Assembly (NCBI RefSeq): GCF_014206875.1
Contig: NZ_JACIJO010000002.1
Span: 1,230,006-1,294,005 of the forward strand
DNA: 64,000 nucleotides
Direction: 5' to 3'
Source of the DNA: Algoriphagus iocasae
GTDB lineage: Bacteria; Bacteroidota; Bacteroidia; Cytophagales; Cyclobacteriaceae
Positions within the stretch are counted from its first letter, which is position 1. Every line of letters starts with the position of its first letter. Shown in pieces: positions 1-9,014 of this stretch. The position numbers were made by a program, and so were the translations under genes. Below the pieces are notes generated by a model, which saw nothing but the letters and a program-made list of their open reading frames with translations, was not told the DNA's origin and made no database searches.

Positions 1-40
1 ACAGGATATCGCCAGAAAAGCCAAAACCCTACAGCCATGA
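1..40 (+). CDS. 3' end of an upstream conjugation-operon gene (partial)
   Basis: Only the last 12 codons are inside the window. They read QDIARKAKTLQP and end at a TGA that overlaps the ATG of the next gene as ATGA. This tail resembles the C-termini of the next two proteins (NEIIQNAKTLAR and NEIIIKQKTLTR). I infer that it is a third member of the same tandem family, though 12 residues is thin evidence. Confidence 0.55.
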   Translation, partial: QDIARKAKTLQP

Positions 41-690
41 AAACCTTGATTCTAAGTTTAATTATTCTGTTTGCCAATGTCGGGACAAGTCTTGCGCAAA
101 CGAATGTAGCCTTACTTCATCAGTTGGTAGAGGAATCTAAGTCCGAGTACAATTTGCAAAAGGAGGCAAAAACAAATCAGGGAAAAAATGCTGTCAATGA
201 GGAGGTCAATAACAACCTAGTTAAATCGGTCAAAGAAAAATACAGAAGGGTTCAGGAACGATTTGCCAAGCTTTCCATTGTCATCGATGCGATTGGAATA
301 GGTACAACTGCTGGACCTTTGGTCAATTCCATCATTGATAACCAACAACAGATCCTGTATTACTGCAAGCAAGATCCTGCTCTCCTCCTTTTTGCAATCG
401 AGACAGAAAAGCTCTTTGTCCAGAAATCCTATTCATTGATGAATTACCTCCTCGGTCTTTCGGCCAGCATAGGGGTGGTCAATCAAATGAAAGTCTCAGA
501 CCGAAGGATTCTTTTTCAGCACATTATTGAGGAACTGAGAGAGATCAATGGTATTTCTTACAACGCTTCCCAATCTCTAAAGCATCATTTACAGGGAAAC
601 TTAGGAATCAATCCTTATCTGGGATATGTGGCTACAGAAATGGGACTGGTAAACGAAATCATTCAAAACGCCAAAACACTTGCCAGATGA
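37..690 (+). CDS. Secreted conjugation-operon protein, tandem paralogue 1
   Basis: This 217-residue protein has a clear signal peptide (residues 1-20, cleavage after SLAQ) and is otherwise helical and hydrophilic, so it should be periplasmic. It overlaps its upstream and downstream neighbours by ATGA, which indicates translational coupling inside the tra operon. It resembles the next protein, mainly in the C-terminal half: NP-LL-LF-E, then R--L-----EL--I, then a shared NPY--YV---LGL-NEII tail. Its position just before TraJ corresponds to TraI (DUF4141) in CTnDOT-type elements, but I cannot assign that family from motifs alone. A structural part of the mating-pair apparatus is the likely role. 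Confidence 0.75.
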   Translation: MKTLILSLIILFANVGTSLAQTNVALLHQLVEESKSEYNLQKEAKTNQGKNAVNEEVNNNLVKSVKEKYRRVQERFAKLSIVIDAIGIGTTAGPLVNSIIDNQQQILYYCKQDPALLLFAIETEKLFVQKSYSLMNYLLGLSASIGVVNQMKVSDRRILFQHIIEELREINGISYNASQSLKHHLQGNLGINPYLGYVATEMGLVNEIIQNAKTLAR

Positions 691-1355
691 AGAAGCTCCT
701 TTTCTTTTTGCTGTTTATCAATATCGCTCAGGCATATTCTCAATCAGTGACGGTGGTATTTGACAGAAACCATTTTGCGATTGTCAATGCAAATGCCGCT
801 ATGAGGAATGTCAGCGAAATAGGATATCACCAAACGTTGGATGTCATCAAGCAAAATACGGATGATATCGTTGTCAATTCATCCAGCCTGGCAATGGTTC
901 AGACGATGATAGTCAAGTCCCTAACTCAGGTCAATGAAGGATTTAAGGATGCGATTCAGGTAAAGATGATTGGTGAGACTGTCTTGGATATCAAATCAAT
1001 TTCAGCTGAGGCATTTGAGCTTGCCTCTAATAATCCGCTCCTTTTTCTTTTTGTCGAAGAATATACAGCTCAAGCTAAATCTAGAAGCATCAACCTTGCT
1101 GCCGAGGTGTCAAGCTTAATCCTAAACGAGGGTGATAATCTGCTGATCAATTACAATGTCCGGGACGAACTTTTAGATACTGTCCAGAAGGAACTGCAGG
1201 TAATCCGCGCTCTGATGCTTTCCGCAAAAAACAGCATCTATTGGGCGAAAGCCAATGGAGTAATCCGATCACTTAACCCCTATCAATCCTACGTCAACAA
1301 GGATTTAGGGCTGATCAATGAAATTATCATCAAGCAGAAAACTCTTACACGATGA
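687..1355 (+). CDS. Secreted conjugation-operon protein, tandem paralogue 2
   Basis: A 222-residue protein with an N-terminal signal peptide (about residues 1-18, ending AYSQ) and a soluble, mostly helical body. The C-terminal half aligns by eye with the preceding 217-residue protein (SNNPLLFLF, EEYTAQ, LNPYQSYVNKDLGLINEII), so the two are diverged tandem duplicates. ATGA overlaps on both sides place it in one translationally coupled operon with the TraJ-TraN genes. The function is unknown; a periplasmic component of the type IV secretion channel is inferred from context only. Confidence 0.75.
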   Translation: MKKLLFFLLFINIAQAYSQSVTVVFDRNHFAIVNANAAMRNVSEIGYHQTLDVIKQNTDDIVVNSSSLAMVQTMIVKSLTQVNEGFKDAIQVKMIGETVLDIKSISAEAFELASNNPLLFLFVEEYTAQAKSRSINLAAEVSSLILNEGDNLLINYNVRDELLDTVQKELQVIRALMLSAKNSIYWAKANGVIRSLNPYQSYVNKDLGLINEIIIKQKTLTR

Positions 1356-2134
1356 GAACCTTACTTACAATTTCTATCATTTTTTGCATATGTCTCAAGA
1401 GTCATGGACAGACTTTAATTAAGGATAAAGCCATTATAGCCCAACAAGAGAGAATGGTTTTCAAGCAATGGGATGAAGACAAGTTTTATCCAAAGCCCAT
1501 CAAAGTTTTAGGAATCCCTATTAACTACTTGTGGTACTCAACTTGGGCATTGCATCCCAATTATCCAGGCCTAGACAGAAGACCTTTATCAGCCAGCGGA
1601 GAGCAGACCCAGAGGCTTGGGTTGGCTGCTGCGATGCAGATCTCTTCCGACTACTATAAACAGCATTCGGATACTGTTAAGAATTTGGCTAGTGCAGAAA
1701 TAGCTCGAATTTCAGGTGCTCTTTCGGCCTCGGATCCTCTTTATCAACTCTATTATAAGAAGGAACTTAAGCCGTTGGAAGACCCTGTTTCCTCAGCTTT
1801 TCAGGGAATTTCTCCAGAGGTAGTGGAGTACATGACCGACCATGGAGCCTATCGATGGTACTTGGACAACATGACATCTCTTTCCGAGCGCTATGGGTTT
1901 TCAAAGACCTTAGATATGGAGCGAGGTCAGCGAATCCTGATGTACCACAGGATTATGCTTGAAATGAGAGAAGTCCTTGAAAAATGGCAGTACAAGCTTG
2001 ATATGTCAACCAATATGCTAGCCTTCCGGAAGCTCCATGAGCGGAAAGCAAATGGGGAGATCACTCTTTCAAATCCGCATGATGAAGAGGACATAGCCAA
2101 AAAAATCGCCAATCAAACCCAAGTCCTGAAATGA
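1352..2134 (+). CDS. Secreted conserved protein of the tra operon
   Basis: A 260-residue protein with a signal peptide (residues 1-19, ending SHGQ). The mature part is rich in aromatic and charged residues (for example LGIPINYLWYSTWALHPNYP) and lacks further membrane segments, so it is probably periplasmic. It overlaps both neighbours by ATGA and directly precedes the TraJ-like gene. I do not recognise the family; it behaves as an element-encoded conjugation accessory protein. No catalytic motif was seen. Confidence 0.7.
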   Translation: MRTLLTISIIFCICLKSHGQTLIKDKAIIAQQERMVFKQWDEDKFYPKPIKVLGIPINYLWYSTWALHPNYPGLDRRPLSASGEQTQRLGLAAAMQISSDYYKQHSDTVKNLASAEIARISGALSASDPLYQLYYKKELKPLEDPVSSAFQGISPEVVEYMTDHGAYRWYLDNMTSLSERYGFSKTLDMERGQRILMYHRIMLEMREVLEKWQYKLDMSTNMLAFRKLHERKANGEITLSNPHDEEDIAKKIANQTQVLK

Positions 2135-3285
2135 AGAAGCTTTTCACCGGAATTTTAATGTTCCTGGGCTTTTCGATCACGGGATTTGCCCAGTCTGTCA
2201 ACCATGACGAGTACAAGGAGACTATCAGCTACTTGCAGGGAAACAGTATTTACGATAGAGGTGTGATGACCTTTTTCGAAGAAATGAGAGATTATGGATT
2301 TGCTCATTCCGACCCTTTTATCAGGGATGCGCAGACCTTGGCCTGTATTTTCATGCTGATTTTTTTCAGTCTAAAGTGCTACGAAATGATGGCAGGGGAC
2401 AAGAGGTTGGAAATCATGCCGCTTTTAAGACCCTTCGCCTTGGTGATCCTGCTCATGTGGTGGCCAATTTTCTGTCAGATCATTGCTTTTCCCACTGATT
2501 TAATTGCGGCCAAGACAGAAGCTCTATTCAGTACGCAGAACGACACTAATAATTCTCTTCGTCTTGACCGTGCCGCTTATATGGTGGAGATGGGTGATCA
2601 GCTGGTAGAATACCAAGCAGTAACTGAAATGGCTTCGGATCAGGCTGAGGATTCAGATGAGGATTTGGGAACTGTGATCGTGGACGGTGTAAAAGGGTTC
2701 TTTTCAGACCAAATCCTTTCACCGATTATGCAAATGCGGATCAGAATGCAAACCAGTCTTCAACTGCTGGTAACTCAGATTATTGAACTGATTGCAATGT
2801 GGATTCTGAGGATTTGCGTCTATATCATTTTCATGATCCAGATCATTTATTCTACTGTGCTGGTCATTCTTGGTCCTTTTGCGGTGGTGGTCAGTATCCT
2901 ACCGGCTTTTCGAGATGCTTTTACTACCTGGATAGCCCGTTTCGTCTCGGTCAATCTTTATGTAGGTGTCGCTTTTTTGATCCTATATATCACTGGAAGG
3001 CTCCAGCAATATGCTTTGGAAGTTGAAATCGATAAGTATGAGTATTTACTTTCCACAGGAGGCGGAGTGGATAGGCTTGAAAAGATGGCTTGGTTTGCAG
3101 GAAATGGCTTGCTGAGCTTCGGGCTGGTCATCGTCGCTTTTTTCGTCAGTGCCATTGCAATTCTGACAGTTCCCTCCATATCCACTTGGATCATATCTAC
3201 TTCAGGTATTTCATCAGCTGCAACCACTGCAGGAAGAATGGGATCATCCGCAACCAAAACCATTTCCAGAGCTAAAGTAATCTAA
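2131..3285 (+). CDS. traJ: TraJ-like polytopic membrane protein (VirB6-type)
   Basis: A 384-residue protein with an N-terminal signal-like segment, then hydrophobic helices at about residues 70-90 and 100-120 and a cluster at about 215-350 (including TVLVILGPFAVVVSILP), and a Ser/Thr/Gly-rich tail. Length, topology and place before TraK-TraM-TraN fit the Bacteroidetes conjugative transposon TraJ family, which plays the inner-membrane channel role of VirB6. The ILGPFA stretch is typical of that family. It overlaps the upstream gene by ATGA and is followed 2 nt later by the TraK start. Confidence 0.85.
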   Translation: MKKLFTGILMFLGFSITGFAQSVNHDEYKETISYLQGNSIYDRGVMTFFEEMRDYGFAHSDPFIRDAQTLACIFMLIFFSLKCYEMMAGDKRLEIMPLLRPFALVILLMWWPIFCQIIAFPTDLIAAKTEALFSTQNDTNNSLRLDRAAYMVEMGDQLVEYQAVTEMASDQAEDSDEDLGTVIVDGVKGFFSDQILSPIMQMRIRMQTSLQLLVTQIIELIAMWILRICVYIIFMIQIIYSTVLVILGPFAVVVSILPAFRDAFTTWIARFVSVNLYVGVAFLILYITGRLQQYALEVEIDKYEYLLSTGGGVDRLEKMAWFAGNGLLSFGLVIVAFFVSAIAILTVPSISTWIISTSGISSAATTAGRMGSSATKTISRAKVI

Positions 3286-3287
3286 GC

Positions 3288-3896
3288 ATGATCATCAAAA
3301 ACATAGAATCAAAAATCAGGTTGGCAACCATACTTTCTATTGGAAGTTTTTTGACCTCCATCATCATTTGCGGGTTTGTATCAGCCTATGCCTATCAACA
3401 GGTAGCTAACGCGAGACAGTCCATCTATATCCTGGATAACGACATTCCCATTTTGGCGAAGCAGACCAATATGCAAATGAACCGACCAGCAGAGTACAAA
3501 GCAGCAGTGGACTTGTTCCACAGCCTCTTTTTTAACCTGACTCCCGATGATAAACACATCGAATATCAGATGGAAAAGGCCATGTACTTTGTGGATGAAA
3601 CCGGAGTAGGCCAATACAACAACCTGAAAGAGAAAGGTTATTTCAATTCCATCCTTTCATCAAGTTCAGTTTTGTCTATTCAGACAGATTCGATTGTAAT
3701 TGACCAAAACAGGTTCCGCTATTACGGCAAGCAGAAGATCGACCGAAGAAGCGCAACGATCACCAGATCTATTGTCACTGAGGGTGATTTGATCGATATA
3801 CCCAGGAGCGAAAACAACAGCCATGGGGTATTGATCACGAACTGGAAAACCATAGAAAATAAAGACCTCTCCAATGTTTCGAAAAATACCTTCTAA
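3288..3896 (+). CDS. traK: TraK-like mating-pair protein (VirB8-type)
   Basis: A 202-residue protein with one N-terminal membrane helix (about residues 18-38, LSIGSFLTSIIICGFVSAYA) and a periplasmic domain. This is the bitopic layout of Bacteroidetes TraK, the VirB8-like inner-membrane scaffold. The ATG at 3288 follows the TraJ stop by 2 nt. Its 3' end overlaps the next gene by 23 nt. Order (after TraJ, before TraM and TraN) and size support the call; sequence motifs alone would be weaker. Confidence 0.82.
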   Translation: MIIKNIESKIRLATILSIGSFLTSIIICGFVSAYAYQQVANARQSIYILDNDIPILAKQTNMQMNRPAEYKAAVDLFHSLFFNLTPDDKHIEYQMEKAMYFVDETGVGQYNNLKEKGYFNSILSSSSVLSIQTDSIVIDQNRFRYYGKQKIDRRSATITRSIVTEGDLIDIPRSENNSHGVLITNWKTIENKDLSNVSKNTF

Positions 3897-4311
3897 AGTA
3901 AGAGACACGACCGTGTTCCAAGAATTCAAAAATGAATTCTCGCCACAGGTAAAAGTACTCGAGGGGCTGGCCAGGGCCTTTCTGGACCGGCATGCGAAAG
4001 TAATTTTTAGCGTTATGATCCTTCTTATTGTGGCTTCTTTCATTCTGACCTTTTTTGTCCTTAAGCCCACATCGGGCGATCAGTCCCAAGGCAATAAAAA
4101 AGGACTGAATGCCATTCCCAGTGATTTGGGCGGTGAACTTTCAGCCCTGCAAGAACTCTCTTCTCGGGCAATTCAGATGAACGAATTGAAGACTCAGATT
4201 GAACGGATCATATCCCAGGAATCCATTTCAAAAGAAGATTCCATTTACCTAGAAAAAGCGATTGAACAATTGCAATACTTTAACAATCAACCGAAAGAAG
4301 ATGAACATTGA
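3874..4311 (+). CDS. TraL-position membrane protein of the tra operon
   Basis: A 145-residue protein with a hydrophilic N-terminus (about 45 residues), one membrane helix (about 46-66, VIFSVMILLIVASFILTFFV) and a charged, coiled-coil-like C-terminus. It overlaps TraK by 23 nt and TraM by 11 nt. Position between TraK and TraM matches TraL of CTnDOT-type elements, but I see no signature that proves homology, so the symbol is left blank. Probably a small inner-membrane part of the mating apparatus. Confidence 0.65.
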   Translation: MFRKIPSKVRDTTVFQEFKNEFSPQVKVLEGLARAFLDRHAKVIFSVMILLIVASFILTFFVLKPTSGDQSQGNKKGLNAIPSDLGGELSALQELSSRAIQMNELKTQIERIISQESISKEDSIYLEKAIEQLQYFNNQPKEDEH

Positions 4312-5524
4312 CTTTAAACAGCCAAAATACATTCTGCCGATTATCATGCTTCCCTTTTTGTGTTTGCTGTTTTACGGCTATAAATCATTCAGCAAGGACA
4401 GCCCAAACCAACCCATTCAGGGAACAAGCGGTATCCAGGCTCAGATAGGGAAAGTTTCAGAAAAGATCCAAAACAAACCGATTGACACAAAACTGGATGC
4501 GTCGCGGGAAACTTATAAAAGGAAGAATGACGGCTACACTGCCATCAAAGGATTGGAACTCGATATCGAGGAATCCAGTCAGATCAAGAGCCTATACAAC
4601 GAAGAGGAAAAGAGGCTATTGGATTCCATTGACAATGCCCTAAAAAACTCAAGCTTTTATTCAAACCCATCTAAATCCAGCGACCCGGTTCCACCAGTTT
4701 CCCAAGGAAGTTCCAGGCAGAAAAGCTTTTCTGAAGAAGATGAAGAACTGTTGCAGGCTATCAACCAATTGGAGGGAGCAAAAACAACTAGCCCAGCAAA
4801 TAAATACGAAGACCCAATGGATCTTTTCAGGGCTCAGATGGCCGTGATAGATTCCATTTCAAAAGCGAGTGACCCGGCCTTTCAGGAAAAACAGCAAAAA
4901 GAGAAAGAGTCAGAAATACCAAAGCAGGAAACTGAAAGGGATGTTTACCGAGTCCAAAAGACCAATGGTTCGGCAACAATGTTCAATACCATCACCCGAG
5001 AGAAAAAGGGGAGGTTTATTGAGGCGATTATTGACCAGGATATCAAGAACGAAACTCTTGGGGCAAGATTGAGAATCCGACTTTTGGATGATATACTGAT
5101 CGGTAACGCCCTCGTGAGCAAAGGAACTTATCTCTATGCACTTATTTCTGGGTATCAAGCCCAACGGGTGAAGCTTACCATTTCATCGGTGATGGTTGGC
5201 GACCAGATTTATCCCATTGAGCTTTCGATTTATGATGTGGACGGGATGGAAGGGCTCTATGTTCCGGCCAGTGCCTTCAGGGAATTTTCCAAAGAACTCG
5301 GTAGCAATACCACTGGAGGAATGAGCATCAACATGCAGCAAAACTCGGATGATTTAAGCCAGCTGTATATGTCAGCCCTTCAGAAAATGTTTACCTCAAC
5401 TTCTCAGGCAGTTTCCAAGACGATCAAAAAGAACAAGGCCAATATCAAATATGGAACCTCAGTCTATCTGATCGATCCCAACGAATTGCAGGAAAACGAA
5501 AAAACGATCCAAAACCAAAACTGA
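4301..5524 (+). CDS. traM: TraM-like conjugation protein (VirB10-type)
   Basis: A 407-residue protein using the ATG at 4301. The longer frame from 4262 was rejected because the ATG at 4301 is preceded by a purine-rich stretch (gaaagaag) and gives the usual TraM beginning, a short cytoplasmic leader and one membrane helix (YILPIIMLPFLCLLFYGY). A long Ser/Glu/Gln-rich linker follows, then a C-terminal beta-rich domain (about residues 235-345; LGARLRIRLLDDILIGN, VSKGTYLYALISGY). This is the VirB10-like architecture that spans the periplasm. It is followed 6 nt later by TraN. Confidence 0.87.
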   Translation: MNIDFKQPKYILPIIMLPFLCLLFYGYKSFSKDSPNQPIQGTSGIQAQIGKVSEKIQNKPIDTKLDASRETYKRKNDGYTAIKGLELDIEESSQIKSLYNEEEKRLLDSIDNALKNSSFYSNPSKSSDPVPPVSQGSSRQKSFSEEDEELLQAINQLEGAKTTSPANKYEDPMDLFRAQMAVIDSISKASDPAFQEKQQKEKESEIPKQETERDVYRVQKTNGSATMFNTITREKKGRFIEAIIDQDIKNETLGARLRIRLLDDILIGNALVSKGTYLYALISGYQAQRVKLTISSVMVGDQIYPIELSIYDVDGMEGLYVPASAFREFSKELGSNTTGGMSINMQQNSDDLSQLYMSALQKMFTSTSQAVSKTIKKNKANIKYGTSVYLIDPNELQENEKTIQNQN

Positions 5525-5530
5525 TCCGCC

Positions 5531-6367
5531 ATGAAACTAAAACTTATATTTCTACTCTTTTGGGCTATTTCTATTTCGGGCAATGCTCAGCAAACTGGAA
5601 CCTTGTTGAAAACACAGCTTCCCAGAGTTTACATTGACGAGGAAATATCCCTCCATTTCCTTTCTCCGGAACCGATCCAGTATGTAGATATTTCCACAAA
5701 CGATATGATCGGGGATATTCCCTTGGAAAATGTGTTTCGAGTGAAGGCAGTCCGGGACAGTGTTTCTGATTTGAACGGATATAATAAATCCCTTGGAGTG
5801 GTGACCATAATAGGCCAGAAGTTTATTGCCCAATATGATCTTTGGTATTCACATGACGAACGCCAACTGAAAACTCAGATTGAAATCCTTCCTATCAATA
5901 CGAATCCATTGGAGGTAGGGGAGATTCCCATGAGTGATCAGGAACTTCGATTTTTTGCAACTGAAGCTTTCAAGGATAAAAAAAAGAATAAAATCACTCA
6001 AAGCACTCAGTACGGCATCACGGGGAAAGTCAACAAGATCTATACGGTTGATGATTATATCTTTTTGGACATCTCCTTCAAAAACAAAACAAACCTAAAG
6101 TTTGACCTGGACCAGCTCAGGTTTAAGATTGAGGATAAGAGAATTCTCAAGGCTACCAATGTTCAGTCCATAGAGATTGAACCCGAATACCAACTGTTTT
6201 CGACAGAGAGCTTTGATAAGAAATATCGAAATATCTATGTCTTCAAAAAGGTGACTTTCCCCAATTCCAAGGTGTTTACTATCGAATTGACAGAATCCCA
6301 AATCAGTGGGAGATCACTCAAGATGCGGGTCAAATACTCCGATCTTCTAAATGCAGACACACTTTAA
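5531..6367 (+). CDS. traN: TraN-like conjugation protein (VirB9-type)
   Basis: A 278-residue protein with a signal peptide (residues 1-19, ending GNAQ). The body reads like Bacteroidetes TraN: an early YIDEEISLHFLSPEPIQYVDIS strand region (given here in part), a middle region ending DQELRFFA, and a C-terminal beta-domain (about residues 155-278, YGITGKVNKIYTVDDYIFLD). TraN is the periplasmic or outer-membrane partner of TraM. The gene is 6 nt after TraM and 3 nt before the coupling protein. Confidence 0.87.
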   Translation: MKLKLIFLLFWAISISGNAQQTGTLLKTQLPRVYIDEEISLHFLSPEPIQYVDISTNDMIGDIPLENVFRVKAVRDSVSDLNGYNKSLGVVTIIGQKFIAQYDLWYSHDERQLKTQIEILPINTNPLEVGEIPMSDQELRFFATEAFKDKKKNKITQSTQYGITGKVNKIYTVDDYIFLDISFKNKTNLKFDLDQLRFKIEDKRILKATNVQSIEIEPEYQLFSTESFDKKYRNIYVFKKVTFPNSKVFTIELTESQISGRSLKMRVKYSDLLNADTL

Positions 6368-6370
6368 AAA

Positions 6371-8368
6371 ATGGGCATGAATGAGAAAAGAGAGTTAAAA
6401 AGCCTTCATGGTACATTCCAATTCATCGTTTATCTGATGGTGTTCATGGACATTCTAATGTTTGTCTATGCTCCGAAGCTGATGGAAATGGAAGAGATAG
6501 GGAAATTTCTTTTTCCGCTTTTTGATAGACTCCTTAATCTGAAAATCTATCAAAATGTCTTAATTGGGAAGATCGCCATCCTATTTGCGATTTGCCTTGC
6601 TACCATCGGTACAAAATCCAAAAAGAACCTGGATCTAAATCCGAAAAACCAAATCATTTTTCCCTTGGCGTTTGGGCTGATCCTTTTTTTTGGATCGGTC
6701 TATATCTACACCTTGGAAAACTCTTTTTTGGTAATCGACTATACTTCCATTGAAAATGTCGGTTACATCTTGAGTACATTCATTGGGGCTGTCCTAATTC
6801 ATACATCATTGGACAATGTGTCCAAAATGATCAAATCCGGACTGGGCAAGGATGAATGGAATATCGAGGGAGAATCCTTTATGCAGGATAAAAAGAAGAT
6901 CGAAAATCCCTATTCGGTCAATATCCCCATGAAATTCTATTACAAGGGAAAAGTCCGTAACGGTTGGATCAATTTAGTCAATCCATTCCGTGGAACCTTT
7001 GTGATCGGAACACCTGGTTCCGGAAAGTCTTTTGGGGTGATCAATCCCTTTATCCGACAGATGATCGGAAAAGGATTTACGATGTGTCTGTATGATTTCA
7101 AGTTTCCTGATTTGGCGCAGATCGCTTATTTCCATTACCTGAAAGCTCAAGACAAAAAGAGAAATTCAAATTTCAAATTCCATGTAATTAACTTGGATGA
7201 GGTAGAGTACTCCAGACGGATTAATCCAATCAATAGACGTTATCTGAAAACAGTTGCTAATGCATCCGAAACTGCAGAGGCAATTTTCCAGTCTCTTCAA
7301 AAATCCGATTCCTCGGGAGGAGCTGACAAATTCTTTGAACAATCGGCCATCAACTTTCTTTCCGCTTGTATATTCTTTGTGTCCAGGTATGAGGAAGGAA
7401 AGTACTCGACGTTTGCCCATGTGCTGGATTTCCTCAATAGAGACTATGAGGATATTTTCGACTGCCTAACCAAATACCCAGAGCTCAGGTCAATGATTTC
7501 TCCTTTTCGAAGTGCCTACGAAAAGAAGGTTTTCAAGCAACTGGAAGGTCAGGTCGGAACCCTGAAAATTTTCCTATCCAGACTTAACAACAAGGAAACA
7601 GCCTGGGTATTCAGTGGAGATGATTTTGACCTCAAAATCTCAGACCCCAACTCACCATCTGTTTTGGTCCTGGCCAATAGTACCGAAACACAAAGTATTA
7701 CCGGGACATGCTATTCGGTTGTAATTAATAGACTCACTCGTTTGATCAACACCAAAGGGAATCTGCCAACTGCCCTGATTGCGGATGAGGCACCGACCTT
7801 TTACATCCACAAAATCGAAAATCTGATTTCAACTGCAAGAAGTAATAAAGTAGCTGTGTTGCTGGGGCTCCAAGAATTGCCTCAGTTGAACCAGTTACAG
7901 GGGAAAGAAACGGCTTCTACCATGACTTCGGTAATCGGAAATGTCCTTTGTGGCTCAGTTCGGCATAAGGATACTTTGTCTTGGTTGGAAATGATGTTTG
8001 GCAAGCGAAAGCAATTAGGACAGAGTGTTTCCATTGATCGAGAAAGAACGTCGGTGTCCTACAGCGAAAAGTACGAACCGCTTATTCCTGCAGGAAAAAT
8101 TGCCTCCATGCATACAGGGGAGATTGCCGGGATAATCGCTACAGAGGGAACTGAATTCGACGGAAAATATAAAACCTCCAACGTGCATTGTCGGGTAAAT
8201 CTTGACATGAAGGAAATAAAGCAGGAGGAAAGCTCTTATCGAACTACTCCGAAATACTATGATTTCAAAGGGAAAAAGGAGGAAATATTAGAAAAGAACT
8301 TTGAGAAAATTCACTGTCAAGTAACTGAAATCATTGAAAGACATCGAGAAATGGCTACTGTAGATTAA
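6371..8368 (+). CDS. Type IV coupling protein (VirD4/TraG/MobC family ATPase)
   Basis: A 665-residue membrane ATPase that would bring the relaxosome to the mating channel. Four N-terminal membrane helices (about residues 14-35, 60-80, 95-112 and 127-147) precede the ATPase domain. Walker A is GTPGSGKS (residues 213-220) and Walker B is ALIADEAP with D472-E473. The region VLLGLQELPQLNQL carries the conserved Gln motif of VirD4-type ATPases. It follows TraN with a 3-nt gap, so coupling protein and channel are co-expressed. No relaxase gene is visible in the window; it probably lies to the left. Confidence 0.92.
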   Translation: MGMNEKRELKSLHGTFQFIVYLMVFMDILMFVYAPKLMEMEEIGKFLFPLFDRLLNLKIYQNVLIGKIAILFAICLATIGTKSKKNLDLNPKNQIIFPLAFGLILFFGSVYIYTLENSFLVIDYTSIENVGYILSTFIGAVLIHTSLDNVSKMIKSGLGKDEWNIEGESFMQDKKKIENPYSVNIPMKFYYKGKVRNGWINLVNPFRGTFVIGTPGSGKSFGVINPFIRQMIGKGFTMCLYDFKFPDLAQIAYFHYLKAQDKKRNSNFKFHVINLDEVEYSRRINPINRRYLKTVANASETAEAIFQSLQKSDSSGGADKFFEQSAINFLSACIFFVSRYEEGKYSTFAHVLDFLNRDYEDIFDCLTKYPELRSMISPFRSAYEKKVFKQLEGQVGTLKIFLSRLNNKETAWVFSGDDFDLKISDPNSPSVLVLANSTETQSITGTCYSVVINRLTRLINTKGNLPTALIADEAPTFYIHKIENLISTARSNKVAVLLGLQELPQLNQLQGKETASTMTSVIGNVLCGSVRHKDTLSWLEMMFGKRKQLGQSVSIDRERTSVSYSEKYEPLIPAGKIASMHTGEIAGIIATEGTEFDGKYKTSNVHCRVNLDMKEIKQEESSYRTTPKYYDFKGKKEEILEKNFEKIHCQVTEIIERHREMATVD

Positions 8369-8380
8369 ATCAAAACTTCT

Positions 8381-9010
8381 ATGAATTGGACTATAGGTAT
8401 GGCTCTTTTTCTTCTTGCCTCTCAGAATGGATTTGCACAATTCAATACCCATCAATTCCAAAAGGGAATTCCTAAAGTAAAAGTGATGCGACAGGCAGTT
8501 TCCCTAGAAACAGTCCCGGATAATTTGGGCAATTATTCCCAACTGATTCAGCCGATTGAAAAAGAGAATAAGGTTTTGCTCGCCTCTCTCCCATTGGATA
8601 GCTTTTCCGTGACATCGAGGTATGGACATCGGATTGACCCGATTACTAAGGATCGCTCCTTTCATCGAGGAATTGATCTTAAAACCAATAGATCCAAAGT
8701 CTATTCTATGCTGCACGGTAGAGTTGAATCGGTAGGAACAGATCCACTTTTGGGAAACTTTATCAAAGTACAGCACGGAAAGTACGAGGCTGTTTACGGT
8801 CATCTATCCTATGTGTCTGTATCGAAAGGCGAAAGTGTTTTACCAGGTTCTGTGCTCGGAATTTCTGGAAGTACAGGAAGGTCAACAGGGGATCATCTTC
8901 ATTTGACCATCAAAAAGGGGCAGAAGTACATCAGCCCTACGCTTTTCATCCAGATGATTTCCAGGATTTCGAGTAAAGAAGAGCTATTAACCTATATATC
9001 AAACCAATAA
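8381..9010 (+). CDS. M23 family metallopeptidase of the conjugation operon
   Basis: A 209-residue secreted protein (signal peptide ending GFAQ near residue 20) with a lysostaphin-like M23 domain. The zinc site is readable: H95 and D99 in HRGID, and H172-L-H174 in GDHLHL. The G-SGSTGRSTG segment precedes the HxH as in active enzymes. Such peptidases cut peptidoglycan peptides and open the wall for the type IV channel. It is 12 nt downstream of the coupling protein and 4 nt before the next gene, so it belongs to the transfer operon. Confidence 0.9.
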   Translation: MNWTIGMALFLLASQNGFAQFNTHQFQKGIPKVKVMRQAVSLETVPDNLGNYSQLIQPIEKENKVLLASLPLDSFSVTSRYGHRIDPITKDRSFHRGIDLKTNRSKVYSMLHGRVESVGTDPLLGNFIKVQHGKYEAVYGHLSYVSVSKGESVLPGSVLGISGSTGRSTGDHLHLTIKKGQKYISPTLFIQMISRISSKEELLTYISNQ

Positions 9011-9014
9011 CAAT

